A stretch of DNA of 64,000 nucleotides from Erwinia phyllosphaerae (GTDB lineage: Bacteria > Pseudomonadota > Gammaproteobacteria > Enterobacterales > Enterobacteriaceae). Within the stretch, counting starts at the first letter, position 1. Each line of letters starts with the position of its first letter. The stretch lies in contig NZ_JAHSPF010000007.1 in NCBI RefSeq assembly GCF_019132875.1, positions 1 to 64,000 of the forward strand. Direction: 5' to 3'. Positions 56,174 to 64,000 of the stretch are shown one piece after another. A program made the position numbers and the translations under genes. The notes below the pieces were generated by a model. It did not search any database. It was not told the origin of the DNA and saw only the letters and a program-made list of their open reading frames with translations.

Positions 56174-57066
56174 TTAATTTCAATGCTTTTTAATTCGTCG
56201 ATCAGCCAGCGCAGCGCGGGCTGATGATCGAAAAGCGCGTGCGTTAACAGCACCAGCTCAAAAGCGGGCGTTCCTTCCGGCAGCTGTAGCATGCGCAGCG
56301 GTAGCATCTTAACCAGCTCCTGAGCAATGCGCCGTGGAACGCACATCAGATAGCCCGAGGCGGCAGCCACTCTGCCGCCAACGGCATAGCTTTGTACCAC
56401 CGTAGTGAGCGGACGATAGTGATGACGCTCGGCCAGCCAGCGATCGATATGATCGGCACCGGAGCTGATCGCAGGCAGATGGATCTGCGGCTCAGTGATC
56501 AGATGTTCGATCGCCAGCCGATCGGGCAGATCCTGACGCTCATTAACAGCAATAGCGACATACTCATCGGTTAACAGCCGATGCTGCGTAAAATAGTGCG
56601 GAATATGCTGCAGGTTATCCACGCCGATAAAGGCGTCCAGCTGGCCCATTTCCACCCGCTCCAGCTTTATCCTTTCTGACAAAATATCGACCGATAAGCG
56701 TACGTTTGGCGCCGTGGTTTTAAAACGCGCGGTCAACGGCGGCATAAACAGAAACTCAAAATAGTCCACTGCGCCAATATAAAAGGTATGCGCATCCTTA
56801 AGCGGATCGAAGGGATGCGCGCCGCGCGTCGCCACATCCAGCTTATGCAGGGCATTTTCAATAATGGGAATGATCGACAACGCGTAGGGCGTCGGTTCCA
56901 TTCCCTGTCGCGTACGAACAAACATCTCATCGTTCAGCTGTTCACGAATGCGACCCAGAGCATGGCTAAACGCGGACTGGGTAATATTGGCCACGCGCGC
57001 GGCGCGGGTCACGTTTTTTTCTCTGGCGAGAATGGGCAGCAGCCGCAGCAGGTTAAGGTCGAGCAT
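56170..57066 (-). CDS. LysR-family transcriptional regulator
   Basis: 298 aa. Winged helix at 1-62 (LLPILAREKNVTRAARVANITQSAFSHAL in two pieces), then a LysR substrate-binding domain from about 90. Divergent from aguB with a 197-base gap, the arrangement of a LysR regulator and its target; agmatine or putrescine-related control is inferred. Confidence 0.88.
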   Translation of the reverse strand: MLDLNLLRLLPILAREKNVTRAARVANITQSAFSHALGRIREQLNDEMFVRTRQGMEPTPYALSIIPIIENALHKLDVATRGAHPFDPLKDAHTFYIGAVDYFEFLFMPPLTARFKTTAPNVRLSVDILSERIKLERVEMGQLDAFIGVDNLQHIPHYFTQHRLLTDEYVAIAVNERQDLPDRLAIEHLITEPQIHLPAISSGADHIDRWLAERHHYRPLTTVVQSYAVGGRVAAASGYLMCVPRRIAQELVKMLPLRMLQLPEGTPAFELVLLTHALFDHQPALRWLIDELKSIEIN

Positions 57067-57263
57067 GACTATGCATCCTGTTCATTATTCCATGCAGATA
57101 ATACATTTTATTCATATCTATGGGCATTGCTATAGTCGCTTAAGGAAAACTAATGAAATAACGAAAGGTGCGGATAATCAAAAGATTGGAGCCGGAAACC
57201 TGACCATCTTTGCGCTGCGCCGTCATGCAGGCTAATGCTGTTGTTCAATAAGGGGAGTCGTGA

Positions 57264-58148
57264 ATGAGAAAAGTAACGCTGGCCGCCACGCAAATGGCCT
57301 GTAGCTGGGATCTGGATAAAAATATCGCCAGCGCGGAACGTTTGGTTCGTCAGGCGCATCGGCAGGGCGCGCAAATCATCTTAATCCAGGAACTTTTCGC
57401 CACGCCCTATTTTTGTATCGATCAAAGCCCGCAGCATTATGCGCTGGCGCAGGAGATTGAAGGCAGCCCGCTGGTTGCGCATTTTGCCGCGCTGGCCCGC
57501 GAGCTGGAGGTCGTGCTGCCGTTAAGCCTGTTTGAGAAGAGCAACAACGCTTATTACAACTCGCTGGTAATGATTGACGCCGACGGCACGCAGCTGGGGA
57601 CCTATCGCAAAACCCATATTCCCAACGGGCCAGCCTACCAGGAAAAGCAGTTCTTTGTGCCTGGCGACAGCGGCTTTAAGGTTTGGGCAACCCGCTATGG
57701 CAAAGTCGGCGTGGGGATCTGCTGGGATCAGTGGTTTCCGGAAACGGCCCGCGCGCTTGCGTTGCAGGGCGCGGAGCTGATTTTCTTTCCTACGGCTATT
57801 GGCTCGGAACCGGCTTATCCGGATATCGACAGCCAGCCTCACTGGACGCGCGTGCAGCAAGGGCATGCGGCCGCCAACCTTATCCCGGTTATCGCTTCTA
57901 ACCGTATCGGCACCGAGCAAAGCCAGAGCGTTGCCGGATTAGAAATGACCTTTTACGGCTCGTCTTTTATTGCCGATCAGACCGGCGAGCTGGTCAGGCT
58001 GGCCGGAAAAACGGAGGAGGAAGTGCTGACCTACACCTTCGATCTGGATGCCATCGCCAGCCAGCGCGCCGCCTGGGGACTTTTCCGCGACAGACGCCCG
58101 GAAATGTACGCCATGCTGGCAACCTCTGATGGCAAAGCCGGGAGCTGA
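57264..58148 (+). CDS. aguB: N-carbamoylputrescine amidase AguB
   Basis: Nitrilase-family enzyme releasing putrescine, CO2 and ammonia; 294 aa. Catalytic triad: Glu in [11 protein letters not shown] (about 43), Lys in [10 protein letters not shown] (about 118) and Cys in [12 protein letters not shown] (about 155). AGGGGAGT precedes the ATG. Two bases before aguA. Confidence 0.95.
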   Translation: MRKVTLAATQMACSWDLDKNIASAERLVRQAHRQGAQIILIQELFATPYFCIDQSPQHYALAQEIEGSPLVAHFAALARELEVVLPLSLFEKSNNAYYNSLVMIDADGTQLGTYRKTHIPNGPAYQEKQFFVPGDSGFKVWATRYGKVGVGICWDQWFPETARALALQGAELIFFPTAIGSEPAYPDIDSQPHWTRVQQGHAAANLIPVIASNRIGTEQSQSVAGLEMTFYGSSFIADQTGELVRLAGKTEEEVLTYTFDLDAIASQRAAWGLFRDRRPEMYAMLATSDGKAGS

Positions 58149-58150
58149 AT

Positions 58151-59233
58151 ATGTCATTGCTTACGACACCGCAGGCCGATGGCTTTGCCATGCCCGCTGA
58201 ATGGTCACCGCAGCAGGCTGTCTGGATAATCTGGCCGTACAGAAAGGATAACTGGCGAGCGGATGCACGCCCGGCGCAGCAGGCGTTTGCCGCCGTTGCC
58301 ACAGCCATTCTGCAAACCACCGCCGTCTTTACCGCCGTGCCGGAGCAAGATATGGCCGAGGCGCGGGCAATAATGCCCGCAAGGGCAACGCTGGTGGCGA
58401 TAGAGAGCGATGATGCCTGGATACGCGACAGCGGGCCAACGATAGTGGTCAACGGCGCGGGAGAGCGTCGCGCGATTAGCTGGACATTTAACGCGTGGGG
58501 CGGTCTGGCTGGTGGGCTTTATGCGCCATGGGATCGCGATGAGGCTATCGCCAGCCAGGTTGCCAGCCACCACGGCTTGCCCTGTTATCAAACCGGGCTG
58601 GTGCTGGAGGGCGGCTCAATACATGTCGATGGGGAAGGAACGCTGCTGACCACGGCCGAATGCCTGCTTAATCCTAACCGTAATCCGCAGCTGGATAAAA
58701 ACGCGATTGAGCAGCAGCTGCGCGACTATCTGGGCGTCAGCAAAATTATCTGGCTGCCTTACGGCGTGTTTAATGATGAAACGGATGGGCACGTCGACAA
58801 CCTGTGCTGTTTTGTTCGGCCGGGCGAGGTGGCTTTACACTGGACCGACGATCGGCAAGATCCGCAGTATGCCCGTTCGCTGGCGGCGCTGGAAATATTG
58901 CAAAACGCCACGGACGCGCGGGGAAGGGCGTTGAAAATCTGGAAAATCCCGGCACCCGGGCCGTTTTATAGCAGCGAAGAAGAGAGCAGCCAGATCCAGC
59001 AGGGTACGGCTATCGACAGACCGGCAGGCAACAGGCTGGCCGCTTCCTACGTTAATTTTCTGCTGACCAACCGGCAGATTGTCTACCCGCTGTTTGCGAC
59101 GGAAACGGATAGCCTGGCGGCAAGCGTCCTGGGCGAAATGTTTCCCGGCTATCTCCTTACCGGCGTACCGGCGCGGGAAATCTTACTGGGTGGCGGTAAT
59201 ATCCACTGTATTACGCAGCAGATCCCGCTGTAG
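58151..59233 (+). CDS. aguA: Agmatine deiminase AguA
   Basis: Hydrolyses agmatine to N-carbamoylputrescine and ammonia; 360 aa, guanidino-modifying enzyme fold. [11 protein letters not shown] (about 87-97), [21 protein letters not shown] and the catalytic Cys in [11 protein letters not shown] near the C terminus. With AguB it converts agmatine to putrescine without ureohydrolase SpeB, a route common in plants and plant-associated bacteria. Confidence 0.96.
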   Translation: MSLLTTPQADGFAMPAEWSPQQAVWIIWPYRKDNWRADARPAQQAFAAVATAILQTTAVFTAVPEQDMAEARAIMPARATLVAIESDDAWIRDSGPTIVVNGAGERRAISWTFNAWGGLAGGLYAPWDRDEAIASQVASHHGLPCYQTGLVLEGGSIHVDGEGTLLTTAECLLNPNRNPQLDKNAIEQQLRDYLGVSKIIWLPYGVFNDETDGHVDNLCCFVRPGEVALHWTDDRQDPQYARSLAALEILQNATDARGRALKIWKIPAPGPFYSSEEESSQIQQGTAIDRPAGNRLAASYVNFLLTNRQIVYPLFATETDSLAASVLGEMFPGYLLTGVPAREILLGGGNIHCITQQIPL

Positions 59234-59266
59234 CAGAAAGAGAGGTAGCACCAGTCGGCATCGTAT

Positions 59267-59410
59267 GTAGCGCGGCCCGTGCAGGCCGTCGCTAACTTGT
59301 CGGAAAGCATGGCCCGTGCAGGCCGTCGCTAACTTGTCGGGGAGCGTAGCCCGTGCAGGCCATCGCTATCTTGTCGGGGAGCGTGGCCCATACAGACCTC
59401 GCTCTCTTAT
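59267..59410. repeat. 37-base tandem repeat, about four copies
   Basis: Units starting near GGCCCGTGCAGGCC recur at 59274, 59311, 59348 and 59385 with an exact 37-base period. The first three share CGTGCAGGCCrTCGCTAwCTTGTCGG, the fourth has decayed. Each contains the inverted repeat GGCC-CGTGCA-GGCC. Non-coding, between aguA and the chemoreceptor gene. Confidence 0.85.
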
Positions 59411-59418
59411 TAATCCCC

Positions 59419-59446
59419 GGCTGACGGCATTTTCATGCCGTCAGCC
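59419..59446. terminator. Hairpin between aguA and the chemoreceptor gene
   Basis: GGCTGACGGCAT and ATGCCGTCAGCC pair perfectly over 12 bp with a TTTC loop; between convergent genes, no long T tail. Confidence 0.65.
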
Positions 59447-59452
59447 GAGACC

Positions 59453-61393
59453 TTATGCCGATTCCAGCCGGAACCGTTGTACCGTCTGCGCCAGCTGCTG
59501 CGCCTGATCTTCCAGCGAGGCGGCAGCGGCGGACATCTGCTGTACCAGCGCCGAGTTTTGCTGCGTTGCGCCATCCATCTGGTTGACGGCCACCGTTACC
59601 TGGCCAATCCCCTGAGACTGCTCGTCCGAGGCATGCACGATTTCGCCGATAATGGTTTTCACCGAGTTGACGGCGGTGGTCATCTCCTGCATGGTTCTGC
59701 CCGCATCCTGCACCAGTGAAACGCCCGTCGTGACGCGCTGCGTCGATTCGCCAATCAGCGCGGAGATATCTTTTACCGCGTTGGCGCTGCGCTGCGCCAG
59801 GCTACGGACTTCTGCGGCGACCACCGCAAAGCCGCGACCCTGTTCACCAGCGCGGGCGGCTTCAACCGCCGCGTTCAGCGCCAGAATATTGGTCTGGAAA
59901 GCGATGCCGTTAATGATGCTGGTAATGGCGCCGATCTTCTGCGAGCTTTCGTCGATCTGCTGCATAATTTCTACTACCTGATGCACCAGCTGCTCGCCTC
60001 GTTTGGCAATAGTCGTGGCGTTATCGGTCAGTTCGGTGGCGCTATGGGCGTTATCCGCATTGTGCTTCACGGTAGCCGTAAGCTGTTCCATACTGGCGGC
60101 GGTTTCCTCCAGCGCGGCGGCCTGCTGTTCGGTACGCGAAGCAAGATCCAGGTTGCCGGAAGCTATCTCTTCCGCACCCTGGCGAACGGAGTCGCTGGCG
60201 GAAATAATTTCGCTAACCATAGTGCGCAGCTGTTTTTGCATGGTTTGCATGGCAAAGAAAATACTTTCCCGATCCTGTGCGCCAACCGGGATATCCGCCG
60301 TCAGGTTGCCTTCCGCTACGCCAAGCGCGATTTCAGCCGCCTGGACAGGCTCGCCGCCGACCGGCCTGGAGATTTTACGACTGAACAGCACGCCCAGCAC
60401 GGTGCAGACAATCACAATACTCAGCAGCATCATGATCAACGCATGCATCAGCTGGCGGTTAGCCTCGGCCATTACCGCGCTGACCGGCGCAACCACGCCC
60501 AGATACCACGGCAGCGGGCTGTTGCCGATGTTAACCGGACGCCAGGTTTCCAGCACGTCTTCACCCAACACGCTGTCAAAATGCTGGACGACGTTTTGCG
60601 TAAAGCCGCTGGTTTCGCCCTTGTAGCCTTTGCCCGCCTCGGCTTTATCCGGGCTGGAGACCACCAGGCCCTTATGAGAAAGCAGCAGCGCGTAGCCGGT
60701 ACCGTTATAAGGTTTAATCGCGCCCACGCTTTTTTGCAGCGCCGCGAGCGAAATATCTGACGTGGCGACGCCTTTTAGCTCGCCGTTATTCATTATCACC
60801 GCCGCCACCGAGGTGAGTAGCGTCGGCACGCCGTTATAGGCGTAGCTGTAAGGTTCGGTCAGCACATCTTTTTGCAGCTTCTGCGGGATCAGATAGTAGT
60901 CGCCCTGGCCTGGCGTAAAAATCGACTCCAGATTGTGCATGGCAAAGTTGCCCGCGCTGTCGCGATCGACAAAGTAGGCGAAACGGCCAGCGGGCGGCGT
61001 GCCGGGCTGGGCGGCGAATTCGGCGTCTTTGCCGTCGAATGCGTTGGCTTCAAAGATGAGCGAGAGCGACAGATAATCCGGGTTCTCCTTCATGGCGTAT
61101 TTCATCAGCTGCTGGCCCGCTTTACGGTCGGTAATACCGGCCGCTGGCAAAGCAAGAACGCTTTGGCCCATGTCTCTGGCAACCGTCCGCGCATAGTCCA
61201 GCTGTTGCTGCACGCTAAGCGCGTTGCTTTCGGCTATTTCGCCCAGATACTGCTCGGCGATTTTGTGCTGCTGCTGGCTGGACTGCCAGCTAAGCAGGCC
61301 AATAGTGATGGTAAAACCGAGCGTGATCGTCAGCGCACCCGTCAGGAGCATCACGGTGCGGGTGCTCATTTTTCGTTTTTGGTATGTCGTCAT
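59453..61393 (-). CDS. Methyl-accepting chemotaxis protein with dCache-type sensor
   Basis: 646 aa transmembrane receptor. Membrane segments at about 12-34 and 318-340 enclose a periplasmic ~280-residue Cache domain ([41 protein letters not shown]). A HAMP region (about 340-400) and the signalling hairpin tip [16 protein letters not shown] follow, flanked by methylation helices. No C-terminal CheR-docking pentapeptide NWETF. The ligand is unknown; an amino acid, polyamine or organic acid is typical for Cache sensors. Confidence 0.92.
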   Translation of the reverse strand: MTTYQKRKMSTRTVMLLTGALTITLGFTITIGLLSWQSSQQQHKIAEQYLGEIAESNALSVQQQLDYARTVARDMGQSVLALPAAGITDRKAGQQLMKYAMKENPDYLSLSLIFEANAFDGKDAEFAAQPGTPPAGRFAYFVDRDSAGNFAMHNLESIFTPGQGDYYLIPQKLQKDVLTEPYSYAYNGVPTLLTSVAAVIMNNGELKGVATSDISLAALQKSVGAIKPYNGTGYALLLSHKGLVVSSPDKAEAGKGYKGETSGFTQNVVQHFDSVLGEDVLETWRPVNIGNSPLPWYLGVVAPVSAVMAEANRQLMHALIMMLLSIVIVCTVLGVLFSRKISRPVGGEPVQAAEIALGVAEGNLTADIPVGAQDRESIFFAMQTMQKQLRTMVSEIISASDSVRQGAEEIASGNLDLASRTEQQAAALEETAASMEQLTATVKHNADNAHSATELTDNATTIAKRGEQLVHQVVEIMQQIDESSQKIGAITSIINGIAFQTNILALNAAVEAARAGEQGRGFAVVAAEVRSLAQRSANAVKDISALIGESTQRVTTGVSLVQDAGRTMQEMTTAVNSVKTIIGEIVHASDEQSQGIGQVTVAVNQMDGATQQNSALVQQMSAAAASLEDQAQQLAQTVQRFRLESA

Positions 61394-61616
61394 CAGAAAT
61401 TCCTGGCGTTGGTTAAAAGTATTCTGACTTCCCGGTAAGCTTTCTCCCTGTGTTCAGACTATCGGCAAAATTTGTGCAATCTTTACGCAACATAAAAAAC
61501 CATTCCCACGCGGCAGGGCAGAGAAAGTTTTTTGTCACGAAAAAGCCTCTGCTGCGGCTGGCCCAACCTGCCCGGACTGTGCCAGACTTAGCAGTAAATT
61601 CACTAAGGAGAGCATC

Positions 61617-62327
61617 ATGGAGAGATATCCTCGTTCCAATGGTTCCATTGTTTCAAATGCCACTACGGGCCTGCAGGCCTACATGGCGCAGGTATATGGC
61701 TGGATGACGTGCGGACTGCTGCTGACCGCCTTTGTTTCCTGGTACGCGGCGAGAACGCCAGCCGTCATGGAGCTGGTTTTCTCCAGCCGTATGACCTTTT
61801 TTGGCCTGATTATCGTGCAGCTTGGCCTGGTGTTCGTGCTGTCCGGCATGGTGCATAAGCTGAGCGGTGCGGTAGCAACCGGCCTGTTTATGCTCTATTC
61901 GGCGCTGACCGGCCTGACGATGGCGAGTATTTTCCTGGTTTACACCTATTCCTCTATCGCCAGCACCTTTGTGGTAACGGGCGGCATGTTCGGCGTAATG
62001 AGCTTTTGGGGTTACACCACTAAACGCGATCTGAGCCGCATGGGCAGCATGCTGTTTATGGCGCTGATTGGCATTGTGCTGGCGTCGGTAGTCAACTACT
62101 GGCTGAAAAGCACCGCGCTAATGTGGGCGGTTACCTATATCGGCGTGCTGGTGTTTGTCGGTCTGACCGCGTATGACACGCAGAAGCTGAAAAATATCGG
62201 TGAGAGTATCGATACGCGGGATAAAGAGAATCTGCGCCGCTACTCTATTATGGGTGCGCTGACGCTTTATCTGGACTTTATCAACCTGTTCCTGATGCTG
62301 CTGCGCATCTTTGGCAACCGCCGCTAG
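61617..62327 (+). CDS. ybhL: Bax inhibitor-1 family protein YbhL
   Basis: 236 aa integral inner-membrane protein with about seven helices, TMBIM/BI-1 fold. GLTAYDTQKLK with its conserved Asp (about 189-199) and YLDFINLFLMLLRIFGNRR end are characteristic. Family members form pH-sensitive ion leak channels; the bacterial role is unclear. In E. coli ybhL follows moaE directly, so this gene marks the return to backbone. CTAAGGAGAGC precedes the ATG. Confidence 0.94.
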   Translation: MERYPRSNGSIVSNATTGLQAYMAQVYGWMTCGLLLTAFVSWYAARTPAVMELVFSSRMTFFGLIIVQLGLVFVLSGMVHKLSGAVATGLFMLYSALTGLTMASIFLVYTYSSIASTFVVTGGMFGVMSFWGYTTKRDLSRMGSMLFMALIGIVLASVVNYWLKSTALMWAVTYIGVLVFVGLTAYDTQKLKNIGESIDTRDKENLRRYSIMGALTLYLDFINLFLMLLRIFGNRR

Positions 62328-62334
62328 GAAAATT

Positions 62335-62361
62335 AAAAAGGGCGAATTCGCCCTTTTTTTA
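62335..62361. terminator. Bidirectional terminator between ybhL and ybhN
   Basis: Perfect palindrome AAAAAGGGCGAATTCGCCCTTTTT-type stem with T7 tail, between convergent genes. Confidence 0.85.
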
Positions 62362-63327
62362 CGCCTGTTTCTGCATCTGCTGCTGGTTTTTACGCCGCAA
62401 GCTTTTGGCCCGACTTTCCAGCCACAGGTAAAGCACCAGCGCCAGCAGCAGCGGTGCAATAAAGTAGATTACCCGGTAAGCCAGCAGCGCGGCGATAATC
62501 GTGCCGTGCGACAGATGTTCGCCGCTCAACAGCGCCAGGAAGACCGCCTCCAGCACGCCAATCCCCGCCGGAATATGAATAATCACGCCTGCGATACTGC
62601 TGATTAACAGCACGCCTAACACCTGCGGGAAATCTACCTTGTGCGCGAAAAGCAGCCAGATAATCGCACCCATTACCAGCCAGTTAGCGCTGGAAACGGC
62701 AAACTGCAACAGCGCCATCCGCAAAGAGGGCAGCGCCAGCTTGTGGCCTTTGATCGTCCAGCGGCGACGCTTTGAAAACGCGCACAGCGCCAGATAGACC
62801 ACCACAAAAGCCAGCAGGCCCGCACCGATGGTGCGCAGCGTGCCTTCGCCAATAAACCAGCCTTTGGGAATGGGTACCCAGCCGCTGCTGAAGACGACTC
62901 CGGCCACCAGCACGTAGCCCAGCCAGTTGGTAGCAATGCTCAGGGAAAAGATACGGGTAATGGTGCTGCCGCTTAAGCCAAGCCTTGAATAGAGCCGGTA
63001 ACGCATTGCCACGCCGCCGACCCAGGTGCTGAGGGTCAGATTGAAGGCGTAGCAGATAAAAGAAACCAGCATCACCTGGCGCTTTTCCAGCTTGTGGCCG
63101 CAGTAGGCCTGGCCAATCAGATCGTAAACGCCATAGGTCAGATAGCTGACCACCACCAGCGCCACGGAACCTAAAATAGCGGCGCGGTTATAGTGGGTAA
63201 TTACGTTCAGTACGTCATGCCAGTTAACTTTGCGGGCGTAGATCACCAGCAGTACGATCACCGCGATAAAAAACAGGCCGGTTAGCCCCTTTTTTACCCA
63301 TTTCCAGCGAGAATGTGAGTGAGACAT
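62359..63327 (-). CDS. ybhN: YbhN, membrane protein of the LPG synthase TM / flippase family
   Basis: 322 aa, about eight membrane helices, UPF0104. STWVGGVAMRYRLYSRLGLS (about 96-115) and IHIPAGIGVLEAVFLALL (about 248-265) are the family signatures shared with the transmembrane domain of MprF. Encoded with clsB by overlapping stop and start codons, so a link to cardiolipin or other lipid handling is probable. Confidence 0.92.
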   Translation of the reverse strand: MSHSHSRWKWVKKGLTGLFFIAVIVLLVIYARKVNWHDVLNVITHYNRAAILGSVALVVVSYLTYGVYDLIGQAYCGHKLEKRQVMLVSFICYAFNLTLSTWVGGVAMRYRLYSRLGLSGSTITRIFSLSIATNWLGYVLVAGVVFSSGWVPIPKGWFIGEGTLRTIGAGLLAFVVVYLALCAFSKRRRWTIKGHKLALPSLRMALLQFAVSSANWLVMGAIIWLLFAHKVDFPQVLGVLLISSIAGVIIHIPAGIGVLEAVFLALLSGEHLSHGTIIAALLAYRVIYFIAPLLLALVLYLWLESRAKSLRRKNQQQMQKQA

Positions 63328-64000
63328 CAGGGTTTAGCCCTCTCTTTTTCGCTATCGGACTCGACGCGATCCTGGGTTTCCATCTCCGGCTGTACCGGTG
63401 GCGCAATCTGCGCCAGCTTCGGCGTGTGTGCCGGTAGCCAGCCTGCAATCGCCGGGAAATGGCGCAGAAAGTGAAACACCACCACGCCTTTTGCCAGCTG
63501 CCACCAATTCTGTTTGGGGAGCTTACTTTCATCCACGCGCTCGCAGTCCTGCGTCAGCAGCCGAGACAGCTCGGCACGCATTATCTGGTTAAACGAGCGG
63601 TCGTGAATGATCAGGTTGGCTTCCAGATTCAGCGACAGGCTTAGCGGGTCAAGATTGCTGGAGCCGACGGTCGACCAGAAGTTATCCTGCACCGCGATTT
63701 TTGCGTGCAGCGGACGACGAATATATTCATAAACCTCTACGCCACCGCCGACCAGATAATTATAGAGCAGCTCTGCGCCGACCTTGACGATAGGCATATC
63801 GGGCTTACCCTGCACGATCAGCTTAACCGAAACGCCTCGCTGTGCCGCCGAACGCATTTCGCGCAGCAGCCGATAGCCGGGGAAAAAGTAGGCGTTGGCG
63901 ATAATCACTTCCTCTTTCGCCTCACGCAGCATATTAATATAGTGCTGCTCGATATCGTCGCTGTGCTCATCGTTATCGCGCCAGACAAACAGCACCTGCG
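63327..64000 (-). CDS. clsB: Cardiolipin synthase B, C-terminal part (cut by window edge)
   Basis: Phospholipase D-superfamily enzyme joining phospholipids to cardiolipin. About 224 codons are in the window; the frame remains open at the edge, so the N-terminal half including the first HKD motif lies beyond 64000. The second HKD is complete (LHAKIAVQDNFWSTVGSSN, His-x-Lys-x4-Asp). Ends with a charged tail overlapping the ybhN start. Confidence 0.93.
   Translation of the reverse strand, partial: QVLFVWRDNDEHSDDIEQHYINMLREAKEEVIIANAYFFPGYRLLREMRSAAQRGVSVKLIVQGKPDMPIVKVGAELLYNYLVGGGVEVYEYIRRPLHAKIAVQDNFWSTVGSSNLDPLSLSLNLEANLIIHDRSFNQIMRAELSRLLTQDCERVDESKLPKQNWWQLAKGVVVFHFLRHFPAIAGWLPAHTPKLAQIAPPVQPEMETQDRVESDSEKERAKP

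Noticed and set aside
59267..59410. CRISPR array
   Set aside because: The units are tandem without unique spacers, and no cas gene is present.
36003..61450. Prophage or integrative element
   Set aside because: No integrase, transposase, phage structural gene, direct-repeat attachment site or flanking tRNA was found.

Overview
The window reads as chromosomal DNA of a gammaproteobacterium of the order Enterobacterales, most probably Erwiniaceae (Pantoea/Erwinia/Mixta-like). The backbone follows the E. coli order lysT-valT tRNA array, nadA-pnuC-zitB-ybgS-aroG-gpmA-gal-mod-ybhA-pgl-ybhB-bio-uvrB-ybhK-moa-ybhL-ybhN-clsB. Proteins along it align closely with E. coli from memory. The exact genus is inference.

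Layout. 1-900: lysine/valine tRNA array whose spacers carry repeats ending in the last 18 bases of tRNA-Lys, resembling the RtT repeats of the E. coli tyrT operon. 1087-3203: divergent DNA-alkylation repair pair, an Ada-like/AlkA fusion glycosylase and Ogt. 3339-8769: nadA, pnuC, zitB, ybgS, aroG, gpmA. 8916-12332: galTKM without galE but with two GalR/GalS-type operators. 12577-13378: AT-rich islet with a Tlde1-type L,D-transpeptidase effector and its probable periplasmic immunity gene, which is out of frame at a run of ten T. 13752-19033: molybdate genes modF, modE, acrZ, modABC. 19090-23312: ybhA, pgl, ybhB and two redox/stress enzymes. 23404-28420: biotin genes around a BirA operator. 28433-32071: an orphan UrtE-like ATPase, a DnaA-box cluster at the position of E. 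coli DARS1, and LexA-regulated uvrB. 32096-36002: ybhK and moaABCDE with a ModE site and a probable Moco riboswitch.

From 36027 to about 61400 lies roughly 25 kb of accessory genes inserted between moaE and ybhL, which are neighbours in E. coli. It holds a cyclitol catabolism cluster (iolG, iolD and iolE with a second Gfo/Idh dehydrogenase, an SDR, an aldehyde dehydrogenase, an HpcH-type aldolase, a D-2-hydroxyacid dehydrogenase, a 2-oxoglutarate-type oxygenase and an RpiR regulator). Next come a lone sugar-binding protein, a LacI regulator, a three-subunit membrane gluconate-type dehydrogenase, a DUF1615 lipoprotein, a LysR-agmatine-to-putrescine module and a chemoreceptor. No transposase, integrase, phage gene or CRISPR array was seen. 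The backbone resumes with ybhL, ybhN and the 3' part of clsB, which runs off the right edge.

The strongest leads are the effector-immunity pair with the broken or slippage-prone immunity reading frame, and the inositol cluster that makes the first three pathway steps but lacks iolB, iolC, iolJ and iolA, carrying instead a set of enzymes that could form a different lower pathway. Other leads are the tRNA-derived repeats, the DARS1-like site, the gal operators without galE, and the ATPase with an altered ABC signature.
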